Below, in pieces: positions 25,341-42,692 of a DNA stretch of 64,000 bases. The stretch comes from Impatiens glandulifera (lineage: Eukaryota > Streptophyta > Magnoliopsida > Ericales > Balsaminaceae): NCBI RefSeq assembly GCF_907164915.1, contig NC_061870.1, positions 31,783,848 to 31,847,847 on the forward strand. The letters are read 5' to 3'. The position numbers were made by a program, and so were the translations under genes. Below the pieces are notes generated by a model. That model was not told the origin of the DNA. It saw only the letters and a list, made by a program, of their open reading frames with translations, and searched no databases. Within the stretch, counting starts at the first letter, position 1; the number at the start of each line of letters is the position of its first letter.

Positions 25341-25984
25341 AGAACACAATGATTCAATTTTATAAATTCATTACTTTATCTCTGATTTTCGATCTAAGAG
25401 CTTGGGTAGCTTCACAAAGCTTCTAGGAACATGTTGATCATTATCTCAAGGTTTTAGATCGACCTAGATGATGATTAATTTGTTGAAAACATTTTGTGAC
25501 TAAAAATCGGGTTTTTGATTTAAAGTTGTTTTAAAGTGAAAAGAGTTATCCAATAGCTTCCTTATAACACATATATTTGATTGGTACCAAAACAAGAATT
25601 AACACTGCCTATTTATTTTGAAAATTTTAATTTTGACCATGATCGGGATAGATCAAACATGATCTAAATAGTTGTCCAACATCATTACAATCATATTGGG
25701 AAATTTGATGATTCGATTGATTCTTGTTTTGTTCAATATTTTTTTAGAAAAACATAACAATAGTTAAAAGGAAAATTTGAATAAAATAAATGATTACGCA
25801 TAAAATTTTGTTCAAGTGTGCTGATGGGATACCATATAAAAAAAATATTTTGGGCTTCTTCTCTTTGGATTTTTAAAATAACCTAAATAAAATAAATTTC
25901 TCGATCAATTACTTTTTAATAATCACATCGTTCATTTTATTAACTCAAATACTCAAATATCATATATTTTAAATTATTATTTTT

Positions 25985-25989
<5 letters not shown>

Positions 25990-26016
<27 letters not shown>
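25990..26016. repeat. (TA)n microsatellite
   Basis: About 13 AT units. Confidence 0.95.
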
Positions 26017-27718
26017 CTTTTAAATCTTTTTGTCAAGAAATAATAATCGCCTCCAAACAAGGCCTTGTGTGGTATTCGAACAACGCCTTGAGTGGTATTT
26101 TTGAGATATCAAACCAATTTTGGTTAGTTAGGTGAATTTTTGCAGGTTTGTTCAGATTTGATTGATTTCAAACTGTTTGACTTATTGAATCTATAACCTA
26201 TTAATTTTGGTTCGATTCATCAAACAAAAATGTCACGAATTTGGTTTTGGATAATTCGATTGATTTTCTAGCGGTTTGACCTTCTGAATTAATTTAATTC
26301 TGGTTCAGATTTTGACTTATAGTTGGATTTTCCATTTTTAGAAGAAACATATGAATAATAGTTAAAGAAAAATTAATTGTATAGAATACAATATTTTAGG
26401 TATACTATTATTAGACAATATAAACATTTGTCTAGGTGTAAAATCAGTCAAATTTTGGTTTGGTTCATTGGAGAAAAAGAACGCAAGTTTTTCAATTTGG
26501 TCATTTCATTAGTTTTCGAGTGGTTTGACCCACCAAATAGACGATCAATTTCAGTTCGAAGTTCGGAACAACAGACAAATCAATAATGGACTAAACAAAA
26601 GCAATCCTTTAACGTGTTTATTCAATTGATTTTTTGTCTGAGAAGATGACTTTTAGTTGGTTTTCATAATTTTTATTAGAATAAACATAAACACTCCTTT
26701 TTTTACCCACCTTATAAATTTGAAAAGAATTTCGAGCTACAAATTTAATTTTATGATAATAAAACATATTTTAATTTTAGGCTAATTACACCGAATTAAA
26801 ATAATTAATTCAGTTTCAAGATTTTGTATCAATTCAGTTTCAAGATTAATCAATTCTTATATTTATTTTGGGAATCACTAAAAAAAAAGAAAGTGAATAA
26901 TTTTTTTTTATAAGAAACTTATTATCTTTGTTTCACTTTGGACATTTACAAATGTCCAAATATCTATAAATAGAGAATCATTTATATCCATCAAATGTCT
27001 CAAAATTTATTTGAAAGAGAGCTTAGAGATTATATTTTTAATTCTTAACACACTTTAATTTAGTAAAATATTTCTCAAGTAAAGCGACAAGGAGCATTTT
27101 CAGATTTTTTATTTGAAGTTTGGGATAGTCAGGATTGTACGTTATTGGTTGAATCTCCATGTAAGTTATTCATTATCTAGGTTTAATTTATGCTATCTAT
27201 GTTTAATTTCTAAAATCATGTTTAAGATTTATAAGAGAAAACTTTTTAAAACGAAAAAAGCTAGGAAAACTCTTTATATTGTCTCTATTTCATTTGTAAT
27301 TTACAAATATAAACTAACTTTATTTTAGACATATTTGAGTTTCATGTTTTTTTTATACATAATGTAGTTTTCAATTTGATAATCTTGATTTTTTTTTTGT
27401 TTGTAGATGATGTGAAAACTTTCTATTGGATTACACTTCATGATCAATATATCATTGTAAGTAAAAATTGCTTAAATATAATTTCAAATTAAAAAAAATT
27501 AGAACATTATTCTCACGCTCTTGTTTGAGAAGGACGATAAAAAATATTGTAAAAAACGTTTTAAATTGTGTTAGGAAAAAACACAAGAAAATATGTTTTT
27601 GATAAAACTTGAGTTTGATTATTTGACCTATCTTTTTTGAGAGTCAACTAGAAATTAATTTTAACTTCGATTCATCTAAAATTTTGACACGGCTAGATGA
27701 CTTGTATAAATACAATTT

Positions 27719-27802
27719 AACTATGTGCATGTCATATTGAGAAGAGACAATCAAGTTCTTAACTATGTGCATGTCATATTGAGAAGAGACAATAAAGTTC
27801 TT
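27719..27802. repeat. tandem duplication, 2 x 42 bp
   Basis: AACTATGTGCATGTCATATT plus a further 22 bases (GAGAAGAGACAAT-AAGTTCTT) occurs twice in succession. The copies differ at one base. Confidence 0.95.
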
Positions 27803-29599
27803 AAATTATGAATTTCTATTCTTTTTTTTTAGATTGCTAGATATTTGATTCTGAACTAGATAATGATCCAAATTTGCTAGATTTTTTTATATATAGTATG
27901 CATTACGTACACTTATATCTACCACTTTCCTTTATATTTCCTCAATTGATTCTGTCTTTAAGTATGACTTATGAGATCATACAGTAAGTTTTTGGAAAAT
28001 GATGAATGAATTTGGTGATAGATTCTTACAGAATTTATATTAATTCAAATAATGATCCAAATTTTTTATATCTTGGACATGAATTTAGATAACTGGTTTA
28101 TTTACATATTCCTTTTTTTATAATAGCCTTCTATATCAAAATGTAACGACACAAAAGCTTGTTTTTGAGTGTGACCATAAATCTGCCTAACAAAAACTAA
28201 AGTAAAAGGGTTAAAATTATCTTTTTAAATATATTTTTTTAACATTGTTGTTTTGAGATTATAGGTACTTGAGTTGTGCTCTTACAACTAGGTACCTCCC
28301 AATCTTTCCTTTACATTTATTTGATTCCCACCATAACTATAACTTAAACCAATGACTAAGGGTGGAATAGTACTCTAACTATTTGCATGGTAGGATTGAA
28401 ATATTCTATAATTTTATATGAATAACGTGTAAAATTTGTATTTTTATCAAAAATTCAAATATTTGTAGTAGAGACCAACATTCAGATGGACACGTGGGAC
28501 ATAACACTAATGCCATTTTCTAAATGTAACCAAACATCTACCCATAAACATAATCTCAAAACCCGTGTTTATACACGTTAAACTTTATTCTTTTTATTTT
28601 AATAAAATTAAATGACGACTCTATAAAAGTCTAGATTTTAGAAATAGAAGCGAGATTAAGCATATCATTTTAGTTTTTCATCCCACGTTCCAGGATCAGT
28701 ATAAATGTGAGTTATGGGGTTAAGTGACAAACTCGATGTGTTTTCTATTTCTATGGCACGATCGGAATCGTGCTTTACAATAACAATAGTAGTTAAAGAG
28801 AAAATTGAATAAATGAAATGTTATGCAAAAATAATTTGTTTGTCGTATACTTCCGAGAAAAAAAAACTAGTTTCGGTGTGTTCTAAAGAAAAAAAAAACG
28901 CTATAGTTCATTTTTGTTGATTCAATTGATTTTGAGTATTTCAACTCAACTATTGATAAACGGACAATTTTGGTTCGATTTAGTGGACATAAAAACATCA
29001 TTAATTCAGTTCGGTCGATTTGATTGGGTTTTGAACGCTCAATCCACTGAATAGATAACCGACCAATTTCAGCTCATTTTTTGTTGACAAATTTTTTTTA
29101 TCAATTTTAATTTTTTTTATTTAGGTTTTAAAATGAGTTATTTTTTTTACCTTGTCCCTTAATCTCTCTTATCCATAAGTTACCTTACTCTTCCCAAATT
29201 GACCAATTTGGATGACAAAATGAATTTGTCTACGACTAAGATTCCTTTTGCTAAATGTCAAGATGTGAGTTTTATGCCATATGGTAGTCTATATGAAAAG
29301 AAAAAACTTATCTTGATTGAGATATACTCGTATAGGTCTCACTTGAATATATAATGAAAAAGAAGGATATAAAAGGAAGAAAAAAATGAGAGAAAATTCA
29401 GTAGTCCTGTTTGATTCAAAACATTTATTCCAATTTTCTATGTGTTATTCTTACCTTTGTATCATCTCAATCAAATAGGAATTTATAGAAAAAGACTAGT
29501 CCATAATTACTGAGGCCCATCACGTGATATTGGGCTATACCATTGGATGGACTGCTCGTGGCCAGCCGCTTTTATCTTTTGTCTTCATCTTATCTTTTA

Positions 29600-29830
29600 A
29601 GCTTTGTTTGATGTTGTATTTTAAGTTCTTTTGAAAATATTATTTTATATATAAAAAAAATATTTGTGTTTTTAATTGATCGAATTACTGTGATATTATT
29701 TAATATTTAATATTTTTTTTTTTCAAAAAATAAATTAAAATTATTTAAATGATTTGATGACTGAAAAATTAGTAAAACTGAAAACTTAATTTTGACCAAA
29801 AAATAAAATAAAATAACAACATCAAACAAG
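29600..29830. mobile_element. MITE with TTGTTTGATG terminal inverted repeats
   Basis: The left end CTTTGTTTGATGTTGTATTT and the right end, in reverse complement, CTTGTTTGATGTTGTTATTT match over about 20 bp around about 190 bp of A/T-rich DNA. Similar ends occur at about 3.24 kb and 58.65-58.98 kb. No coding capacity and no clear target-site duplication. Confidence 0.6.
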
Positions 29831-30432
29831 ATGTATGTTATCTTTTTATTACTACTTTGTTCTCAATCCCGAAATATAAAATAGTTTTTTATTATATAAG
29901 GGAGACATGCAAAATTAAACGTGTAAGCAACTGAATGCATTTGGGAAGCGGTGTTACATTTATATACATGACATAAATATCACTATCAAGTATAAATGCA
30001 TGGGAAGGGCTGCTATATAAATGTAATGTTGATCGTCTTAATTCTCCCGTCATTTCATTTATTATATTTGACTAGTTTTATTCATTTTATAATCTTGTCT
30101 AAATAATTTATAAATATATATATTGAAATTGTAAGAACTTAACTAGTTAGTTTAAAGGTGGTTTATATTTTATATAAGATGAGTTGTTAGCGTTTTTTAG
30201 AATTGGAATAGTATAAGATTAGATTCGGGTTTTGAATTGTTTTAATGGTGATTAAATCAAATATATTTGACTGTTTAGTGAATAAAATGAATAATTTTAA
30301 ACAAATATAAAAAGATAACTAGAATGATTTAATGTATCAATTACACTAAACATTAACCATTCAATAAGTTGAATATTATAAAGAAAACAAAAGAATCTTA
30401 AAAACGGTTAAATGATAAACTAAATAGACCTT

Positions 30433-30593
30433 TAAATTGAAAGTTATTTTTTGTTTGAAAATAGGTCATAATCCGCAAACACACTTAATAGACGTATAAC
30501 TTGTCGTGGTGAAAAACCTTTTAAATTAAAAGTTATTTTTGTTTAAAAACATGTTATAACCCGCAAACACACTTAATAGACGTATAACTTTTT
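30433..30593. repeat. tandem duplication beside the tRNA gene
   Basis: Two units of 90 and 71 bp share AAATT-AAAGTTATTTTT at the start and CCGCAAACACACTTAATAGACGTATAACTT at the end. The CCGCAAACACACTTAAT core is also found at 55069-55086. Confidence 0.8.
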
Positions 30594-30617
30594 GTTGCCG
30601 CTAGCTAGAAGAGGGTA

Positions 30618-30628
30618 TTAAAAATAAA
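30618..30628 (-). terminator. RNA polymerase III terminator of the tRNA gene
   Basis: On the gene strand the sequence just after the tRNA is GATTTATTTTTAA. The run of five T is a normal Pol III stop signal. Confidence 0.6.
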
Positions 30629-30629
30629 T

Positions 30630-30711
30630 CGTCGCCTGAGAGATTCGAACTCTCGCGGAGAAACCCCATGTACTTAGCAGGCACACGCCTTAACCACTCG
30701 GCCAAAGCGAC
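30630..30711 (-). tRNA. tRNA-Ser(GCU)
   Basis: An 82-base class II tRNA. The acceptor arms GTCGCTT and AGGCGAC pair over seven positions (one G-T), with a G discriminator. The D arm carries TGGCCGAGTGGTTAAGG (A box) and the anticodon loop CTGCTAA gives GCT at bases 34-36 (plus-strand 30676-30678). A long serine-type variable arm (TGGGGTTTCTCCGCG) is followed by the T arm AGAGTTCGAATCTCT (B box). There is no intron. It closely resembles nuclear plant tRNA-Ser genes, which decode AGC and AGU. Confidence 0.97.
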
Positions 30712-32790
30712 TTTTTGAGAAATTTTTACGCGTTACAAATTAAAGACATGAAAACATTTTTTTAGAGACGTTCCGGATAAAAACTTCTGTGGAGCTTATT
30801 TATTGAATTTTCTTAATAAGTTGGATGGTCTATTAGGTTTATTTTGTAGGTCTTTATTTTTTAATTAATAATGAATATTAGAAAGTATGTGTATTCATGA
30901 AGTTTTGTGTAAGAAATGGAAGATAAACAATTATAACCTTATATATTTTTATCAGTATTACATCTTATTTAGTTTCAAATTTTCAGATTAGATTATCCAT
31001 AAATAAGGAACTTGTTGATTTATTGTGAAGAAAATGAAAAGTATGAAGCTTTATTATTGAACTGTAAAGAAATCATTAGAACTGATATGTTTTATATAAG
31101 TTCTCATTTAAAACTATTTGCTTATAGTTATTTAATTATTTTTAATCATTAATTAACAAAGCATAAAAGAGTGTTTTGAACAAGTAGCTATTCCAAATAA
31201 TAGTTATTTTTACATCTTTTATTTCTTTCTCTCGTTCTAAATTTGTTTCTTTTCCAATATGGGTTTTGGCCCAATTTGTTATAGGTTATTGGTCTGGGCT
31301 AAGGATGATCTGGGCTGGGCTATGGCTGGTCTGATCTGGCCACGACCTTCAAATTAATGAACGATCTGATTTAAAAATAGTATATTTATTAAAATAAATC
31401 ATTCAATCAAGCTACAATAAATTACAAATTAATAGGGGTAATGAGTGTCATATTAATAATTATTTGATAATTTTAGAAGTTAATTATCTTGAATACATTG
31501 AATTGAAAGATGAAGACAATATGATATTGAAAGAAGATACCATTGAAAGTTTCTTAGATTAATTAAAATATATATTCTAGAGGAACTTTGAAAAATAATA
31601 AATAAATAATGATTTGAATATTGTTTCTAGATATATTTCACGGTCCTTTAAATAAAACTCTTCCAATATAACAAGATGTAAATAAAAATAGAAAGAAACA
31701 ACAAACATATATTCAACAGAAAATTTATACTTTATAACATTTTATCTAAAAAAACAAATATGTATATATTTATTTATTTGGCTGAATCGGTCAACTTCTT
31801 GATTGCTATGATAAAAACAATTGTACTAAAAGGAATATATTCAACTTCTTATTTTAATTTTTAATTTTTATTTTGTTGTATTTTTATTTAGTTTAATTAT
31901 GGTTACATATTTTTAATGTTTCTGAATAAGAAATTAAAACAAGTCGAATAAACCAATTTAGCGATGTCAGAAAAATATCTACCAATTAGGCGACAGTAAA
32001 AATTGTCATTACACGTGGGTTGGTAAATAATCAGTTCAAATAATATCAAAATAATAAAAAACACATAAAAATTAAGTGAGGATAATTGTAAGAGGTCTTC
32101 CAATTGGAAGATCAGTTCAAATAACTCATTATTGAACGAATAATAAATAACTTCAGATCTGATAACTTCATAATTTTTGCTGCCAAGAAGAGGATAGACA
32201 CGTACTCGAATAAAATATCATTAGAACAATCGACAGATATAAACAACAAACGACCAAAATATTATTTGGATTATAAAAATTCGAGACGACAAATCTGATC
32301 CGACTAACTTTAATGTCAAATCGAACAAAATATAACACCAACTCAAATTTAGGTGATAAAAATATAAACAAGACATCCTCCGATATTAAAAATATTTCGA
32401 AAAGACCAAGAAGATAAAATAACTCTACCTTTTTTTTATGAATGACAATGTTTGCGCATCTAATATTGTAATTTTATTATGAATATAACTAAATATATTT
32501 TAAGAGCCATGATTTGAGAATGAAAACAATAACACAACAATGAGGGAAGAGAGAAATATAAATTTTGTCTCGTACATTATTTTTTTTCTCGAAAAATAAA
32601 TTAATTATTTTCTGAGAATTTTTTTTAGAACTAGCTTAAATATATATAATAATAATAATAAGTGTAGACAATTATTATTAGATCTTGAATAATATAAATT
32701 GAAAACAGCTCATTGTTGGCTTTCTTTCTCACGTGCTCACGTTTACAGTCTTTTCTATTTGCTAATCGCGATCCCTCAGACTTTGCATTC
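30712..32790. other. intergenic region between tRNA-Ser and the katanin-like gene
   Basis: A/T-rich, no gene seen. It contains a cluster of GGCCCAA/TGGGCT-type motifs at about 31267-31325 (site II-like, but some 1.5 kb from the next ATG) and copy 2 of a dispersed repeat (32148-32350). The last few hundred bp are the likely promoter of the gene that starts at 32876. Confidence 0.55.
32148..32350. repeat. dispersed repeat, copy 2
   Basis: Diverged match, same orientation, to 8456-8650: AACTTCAGATCTGATAAC, TTTTTGCTGCCAAGAAGAGG, GACACGTACTCGAA and ATTATAAAAATTCGAGACGAC are in the same order. Confidence 0.55.
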
Positions 32791-32798
32791 ACTGTTCT

Positions 32799-32822
32799 AG
32801 AGAGAGAGAGAGAGAGAGAGAC
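32799..32822. repeat. (AG)n microsatellite in the 5' leader
   Basis: About 11-12 AG units 55-77 bp before the ATG of the katanin-like gene. Confidence 0.9.
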
Positions 32823-32875
32823 AGAGCAGTGCCTGCAATCTCGCTGTGTCTCTCTCTAGGAACTGATCTCTGAAG

Positions 32876-37730
<4,855 letters not shown>

Positions 37731-38936
37731 AGGTACGCACACTACTGGCTTGGATCTTGGAACTTGTAATCTCCAAATTCCTTCATTTATTATCTGGACT
37801 TTCTTTTCACATGAATGAATAGACTGGTTTTTGTCAGCAGTGGATAATTGGTTTGTACTTGGATTTGTAATTTTTTTGGTGCTTCTTAATTAATTATATT
37901 TAGCACCCGGATACATATGATTTAAAAGAAAAATAGAACATCTTCATTTTTCAGTTCAATGAGGTAGACAGACAACATGCACTTTAATTTACTTCAGTAG
38001 TAGTAGTCAACATACATGATTTAATTTAATATAATACCATCATTATATTATTATACAAATTAACAACATAAATTATGTAAAAGAAGTTGGTTTTAGTAAT
38101 TTAGTTTTGGGGGCTGGCTAGGGTTTAGGGCCTAGGTGTAGTTATGTGAGTGATCATGGAGAAAGTTGACCCACTGTTGCTTTTATATATGTGTTTTCTT
38201 CTTGTTTTCCCACTCGAACAATCTCAGTTAGGTTTGTTCACACTACTCTCTATATATACACACACATTCATTCCTATCAGTTTACTGAAGGTGATCCCCA
38301 AATATACCATCTTGATCCCCAACTCCAAGTTATTGGTAGCAGGTATATTAATTATAATACTGTCTTGTATACCCACCAACTAACTTTAGTTTGAAAATAG
38401 TGGCGATGGAATACCTAAGATTAATTACGTGGGCAAGTATTAACTTTATAGAAAGTCAACTGTCTCTATACTTGAAAGACTATGCCGAAATCCAAAATCA
38501 AATCCATTTGTCGGATGCTTCTCTAGTTGTCGGATCGATCTGTAGAATTTCATTGTGGAGCATAAGGGTTAAAGCTTCTTCGTGATGCTCAATAAGGATA
38601 TCCCATTAACTAGGAACCTCAGATGGCCTTGTAGTGAGGCTGAAGCACAGGAGAGTGCAGGAATCATTCTCAAGTTTGTACTTAAGAATAATGATGGTAC
38701 AAAAATATAACACTGAACAAGTTGATATACTTGATCAAATTGCTAATAAAGCTGGAAATTAAGGACTCAAAGGTAAAGTACAAAATTTATAGTGGGTAAA
38801 ATGACCATCGTTCCAAGAGAATTTGGTACTAAAGAACTGAATTTAATCCGCCCATTTCTTTTCTTACCCGACACAAAAACACGACCCGAATTGAATACGA
38901 AAAAATTAGGTTTGGGTCATGTATTTTTGGGATCAG

Positions 38937-39032
38937 GTCAAAATCAGGTAACATGTTAAAATCGGGTCGTCAAAATCAGGTAACATGTTAAAATCGGGTC
39001 GTCAAAATCAGGTAACATGTTAAAATCGGGTC
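38937..39032. repeat. minisatellite, 3 identical 32-bp units
   Basis: Each unit starts GTCAAAATCAGGTAACATGT and ends TAAAATCGGGTC. The three copies (38937-38968, 38969-39000, 39001-39032) are identical. Confidence 0.97.
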
Positions 39033-39387
39033 GACTTGAAATGACTAAAATTAGACCTGTCAATGTGTTTACATTTTTTTAGGGTTTTGTTTTTGTCCTT
39101 TCCTACTCATTTGAAATGAATCGGATTTGTGATTGACTTTAAAAGAAAATTTGTGTTGATATTATTTTAATCTGAAATAGAGATTTATAATATTAATTAA
39201 ATCAGTTTAATTGGGTCGGTTTTAGATAAATTTAAAATAAATAAATGGGTCGAACCAAATTGATAGTATTTGTACGGCCTTGAAAACTCTAAATTTTATG
39301 AATTTTAACTCTTATTATCATTTGACCCCTCATCTTTTTTTTTATTAGGTATGTTGTTTCAAGCTATATTATTATTATAACACACAA

Positions 39388-39759
39388 TTAGGGATGTTTT
39401 AATTTTGGGATTTTTTTTAATATCATTTTCGCTCCGTTTGGTTTTTTTTTTTATTTCGGAAAATCTCATTATTTTTTTTTTAAAATAAATAAAAATTATA
39501 AAAATTATATAATATATTAAAATTTTATATTATTATAAAAAAATAACCTTATTACTCTTATAAAATATAGTAAATAAATAAATATATTAGTGATTTAATA
39601 TATTTAATTATGTTTATGGTGTTCGGGGCAGAATCATAGTGAAATCGGGGCAGGAGATACAAATACCATCCCCGCGCCATCTCCGTTTGGTCGGGGAAAA
39701 ATAGTCATAAACAGGACAATTCAGTTTGGTTCGTGGGGCGGTTAACTTATCATCCTTAC
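39388..39759. repeat. dispersed element family, copy B (inverted relative to A and C)
   Basis: It begins TTAGGGATG and ends CATCCTTA, short inverted ends. The core TATTAGTGATTTAATATATT is the reverse complement of the core of copies A and C. A GC-rich arm (ATCGGGGCAGGAGATACAAA, then CCATCCCCGCGCC) follows. Confidence 0.75.
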
Positions 39760-42692
39760 TTACTATTATAATTAAGACCTTCAAAAATTGTTATACTTAT
39801 AAAACAAAACAAAACATTCTAAAAGACCGTCAATGAATGCACAATTTGAGAATCAATGAATGCACAATTTGACGATTGAACTTCCAATGTCATACATGAT
39901 TATTCAACTTTATTTTATGTAAACTCATGTCATAACTTTTATATACATTTATATATATATGTTTTTTTTTCATAAATCTTTATTTATTTATATCAAATAT
40001 ACAATTATTAGTATTATTATACTGATAACCATATTATTATATAGTAAATATATTAAAAGTTATCATATAATTGTATTCAATATATATATATATATATAAC
40101 ACAATTAAATTATTTTTTATTATAATTTTATTCTTAATATCGTTATATTTATAGTTATTCGTATAAAATAATGATATTATTAATACTATCATTTTATTAT
40201 TATATATATTATATTATTTTTATGCAATTAATTGATAATATTTAAAATAATAATTAAATCAATTATATTTTAATATGAACATGTAAAATATAATTAACTT
40301 TTATATATTAAATCAAAATTATATTTATTTAAAATATAATAATTCAGAATATTAAAACTGTAAAAAAATATTAAAAATGGTCATGAAGAAATTCATAATA
40401 AAAGGAATAATAATATTAAAACTAAAGAAGAATAAAATTTTAAGATCCATATTACATTAAGTGAAAATACAAAAATATATTTTCAACATTATATTTTTAG
40501 CTTATAAAATAGCATTAATAAGATTTTTTTTTTTTATAAAATGATTATTAGAGGAATGATACATGTAGGAAATTAAAAAAATTGTTCACTATTTTTAATT
40601 TTTTTTATAATTATAATTTGTTTATATTATAAAAATAATAATAATATTTTCACTTTATTTATTAAAAAAGTCTTTCAATTATTTTGAATAATATTAATTA
40701 CTTATATAAAATAAAATATTAATAATAATTATTATTTTAACAAAATAATATTATTATGTAATAATTAAAATAAAAGTATAATTAGAAGAAGTGCCTAATA
40801 AGTGGCTTTATGGAAAAGAGGAAATAGAAATGGATGTGGTTAAAAATGGTATGTAATCAAGAAAAGACGTCGGCAGGCCGGCAGGCAGTCGGCACTAATT
40901 AATTAATTAGTAATCTTTAATTTTTTTTAAAGGAAAAGTTCTTAATATTAAGTAATTTTGTTTAAAGTAAAAGTTGTTAATTATAAGTCTACCAATTAGT
41001 CCTCCTAACGGTCCAACTAGCAGTTAAACAGTATCCTTAATTTATCCGTAGCTAGCTAGCTTTATTACTTTTGAATTTGTTGCATGGGGATAATATTAAT
41101 AACTATAAATATATATGCACATGGGAACCCAACGTGTAAATTGAAAGTCTACGTGTTATTGACCTTGTGACACGTCACTTTATGGTTTTTTTTTTTTGGC
41201 CAATTTTGAATAAAGCAATACCTCATTTTCATACCTTAAGACCTACTAATAGATACATATACCAATTACCTTTTTTTTCATGAAAATTTAATTGGTTCTT
41301 TTTTTTGAACAAAGTTGATACATATTTTTCTTAGCCGACAAATTCATATATATGTTTCTTTGGAGTACGAGAGAGAGCTAAAGTAATTATATGCTTTTAT
41401 TTTAGTCTAGTGTGATTTCATGTGATTCCAAATTGATACAATTTTGTAGTTTGAACTCATTGAGAAGTTATAAAACAACATTTTCAAGTCTATTTGTTGG
41501 TCGAATTTCATTATATATTATTGGGTATTCTCTTGTACATTTATCTCTATATTAAATGAATGATCAAAATCTGAAACTTAAACGAGGAACTACTTTTGTC
41601 ACTTAGGTTAGGTTAAAAAATTGTTTAAATTACCACTTTTGTGTGTATTTTTTCTTATGGAATTGGTTACCACTTTTTTATGTCTCACTTTGAAAAAGAA
41701 AAGAAAAAAAAAATAGTCCTGGTGATCTATCGATAGGTGAGAGGAGATAGAGCTACTACATATTTCATTGCATTGCATGTGCTCACATGGAACAATAATA
41801 TCCACACAAAAAGATAATTATATAATTTGTAAAGCTCCTTTGAAAAAAAAAGGTGTGTTTCTGCTTTAGTTGCTGACGGTTATATATGTCCATCGGAATA
41901 AAGCGCCGCCCACCGTCCACCGTCTGCTGAAGGATATTAATATAATTACTAATTAATTAATTAATTAATTAAAGCTGGCATGTATCAAAACATTAATAAC
42001 GCCTATATATATAATTAATTATATATAACCTTTAATATATATTTATATAATATATATAAACAAAAAATTAACTATACATTCATGCATGAGTTGGAATCCA
42101 CCGTCAATCATCGATCTATATATCCAGACACATTATAGTGGGCACCTTTGCATGAAACCAATGAGAATTCATTCATCTTTAAATATTATTCTCTATTCAT
42201 TAATAATTAATAATTACCAAATTATAACAAATATTACATATATAATTAATGATTAATATATTTACAACAACAATAAGAAAAATAAAATACAAATTTACTC
42301 TAAAACCAACAACATGCACTTTCTAGCTAGCTAGCTACATATTAATTATACACAAAGAGTAAAATCATGATAATGGATTCTCCTCTGATCTCTTGCCAAA
42401 ATAAAGTAGTCAAAGGAGTTGATCTTGATCGATCAGTTTGTCACTTGACAATTATATATATGTATACGATCCACCTTTATAACTTAATTAGGTCACGGCT
42501 GATGCTCTAGTTCAATCCAATCCAATCCATCGATCTCTTTTAAGATTAAATTATTTGTCTCTATAATCATGAATAATAATCGCGCACTAGCACTAGCTAG
42601 TTGATGTCGGATATGTTTAATTTAGTAACGTTTGTATTTACATAAATTTAAATCTAGCTAGCTAGCTAGGGTTTGGCGCCTTGATCTATAGC

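Larger units (their letters stand above)
19533..30629. other. 11-kb intergenic region, no gene seen
   Basis: Long A/T-rich stretch whose ORFs are all short and unlike known proteins. It contains (TA)n tracts (21202-21238, 25990-26016), a near-repeat of ATCACCAT-ATGGGAAGT at 21.72 and 21.81 kb, a degenerate repeat with GCAGACATTTGTC units (22985-23390), a GC-rich degenerate tandem array (24795-25340), scattered copies of a GTTTGACC-x-CCAAAT-TTCGGTTCGATT-like motif (about 24.0-29.1 kb), a 42-bp tandem duplication (27719-27802), a MITE (29600-29830) and a duplicated block next to the tRNA (30433-30593). Confidence 0.6.
37731..42692. other. intergenic region, gene-free
   Basis: A/T-rich. It includes the 3' flank of the katanin-like gene, a perfect 32-bp minisatellite (38937-39032), copy B of the dispersed family (39388-39759) and long AT-only stretches at about 39.9-40.8 kb. 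All ORFs are short and unlike known proteins. Several GCTAGCTAGC runs (41052, 42325 and 42657) are simple repeats. Confidence 0.6.
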
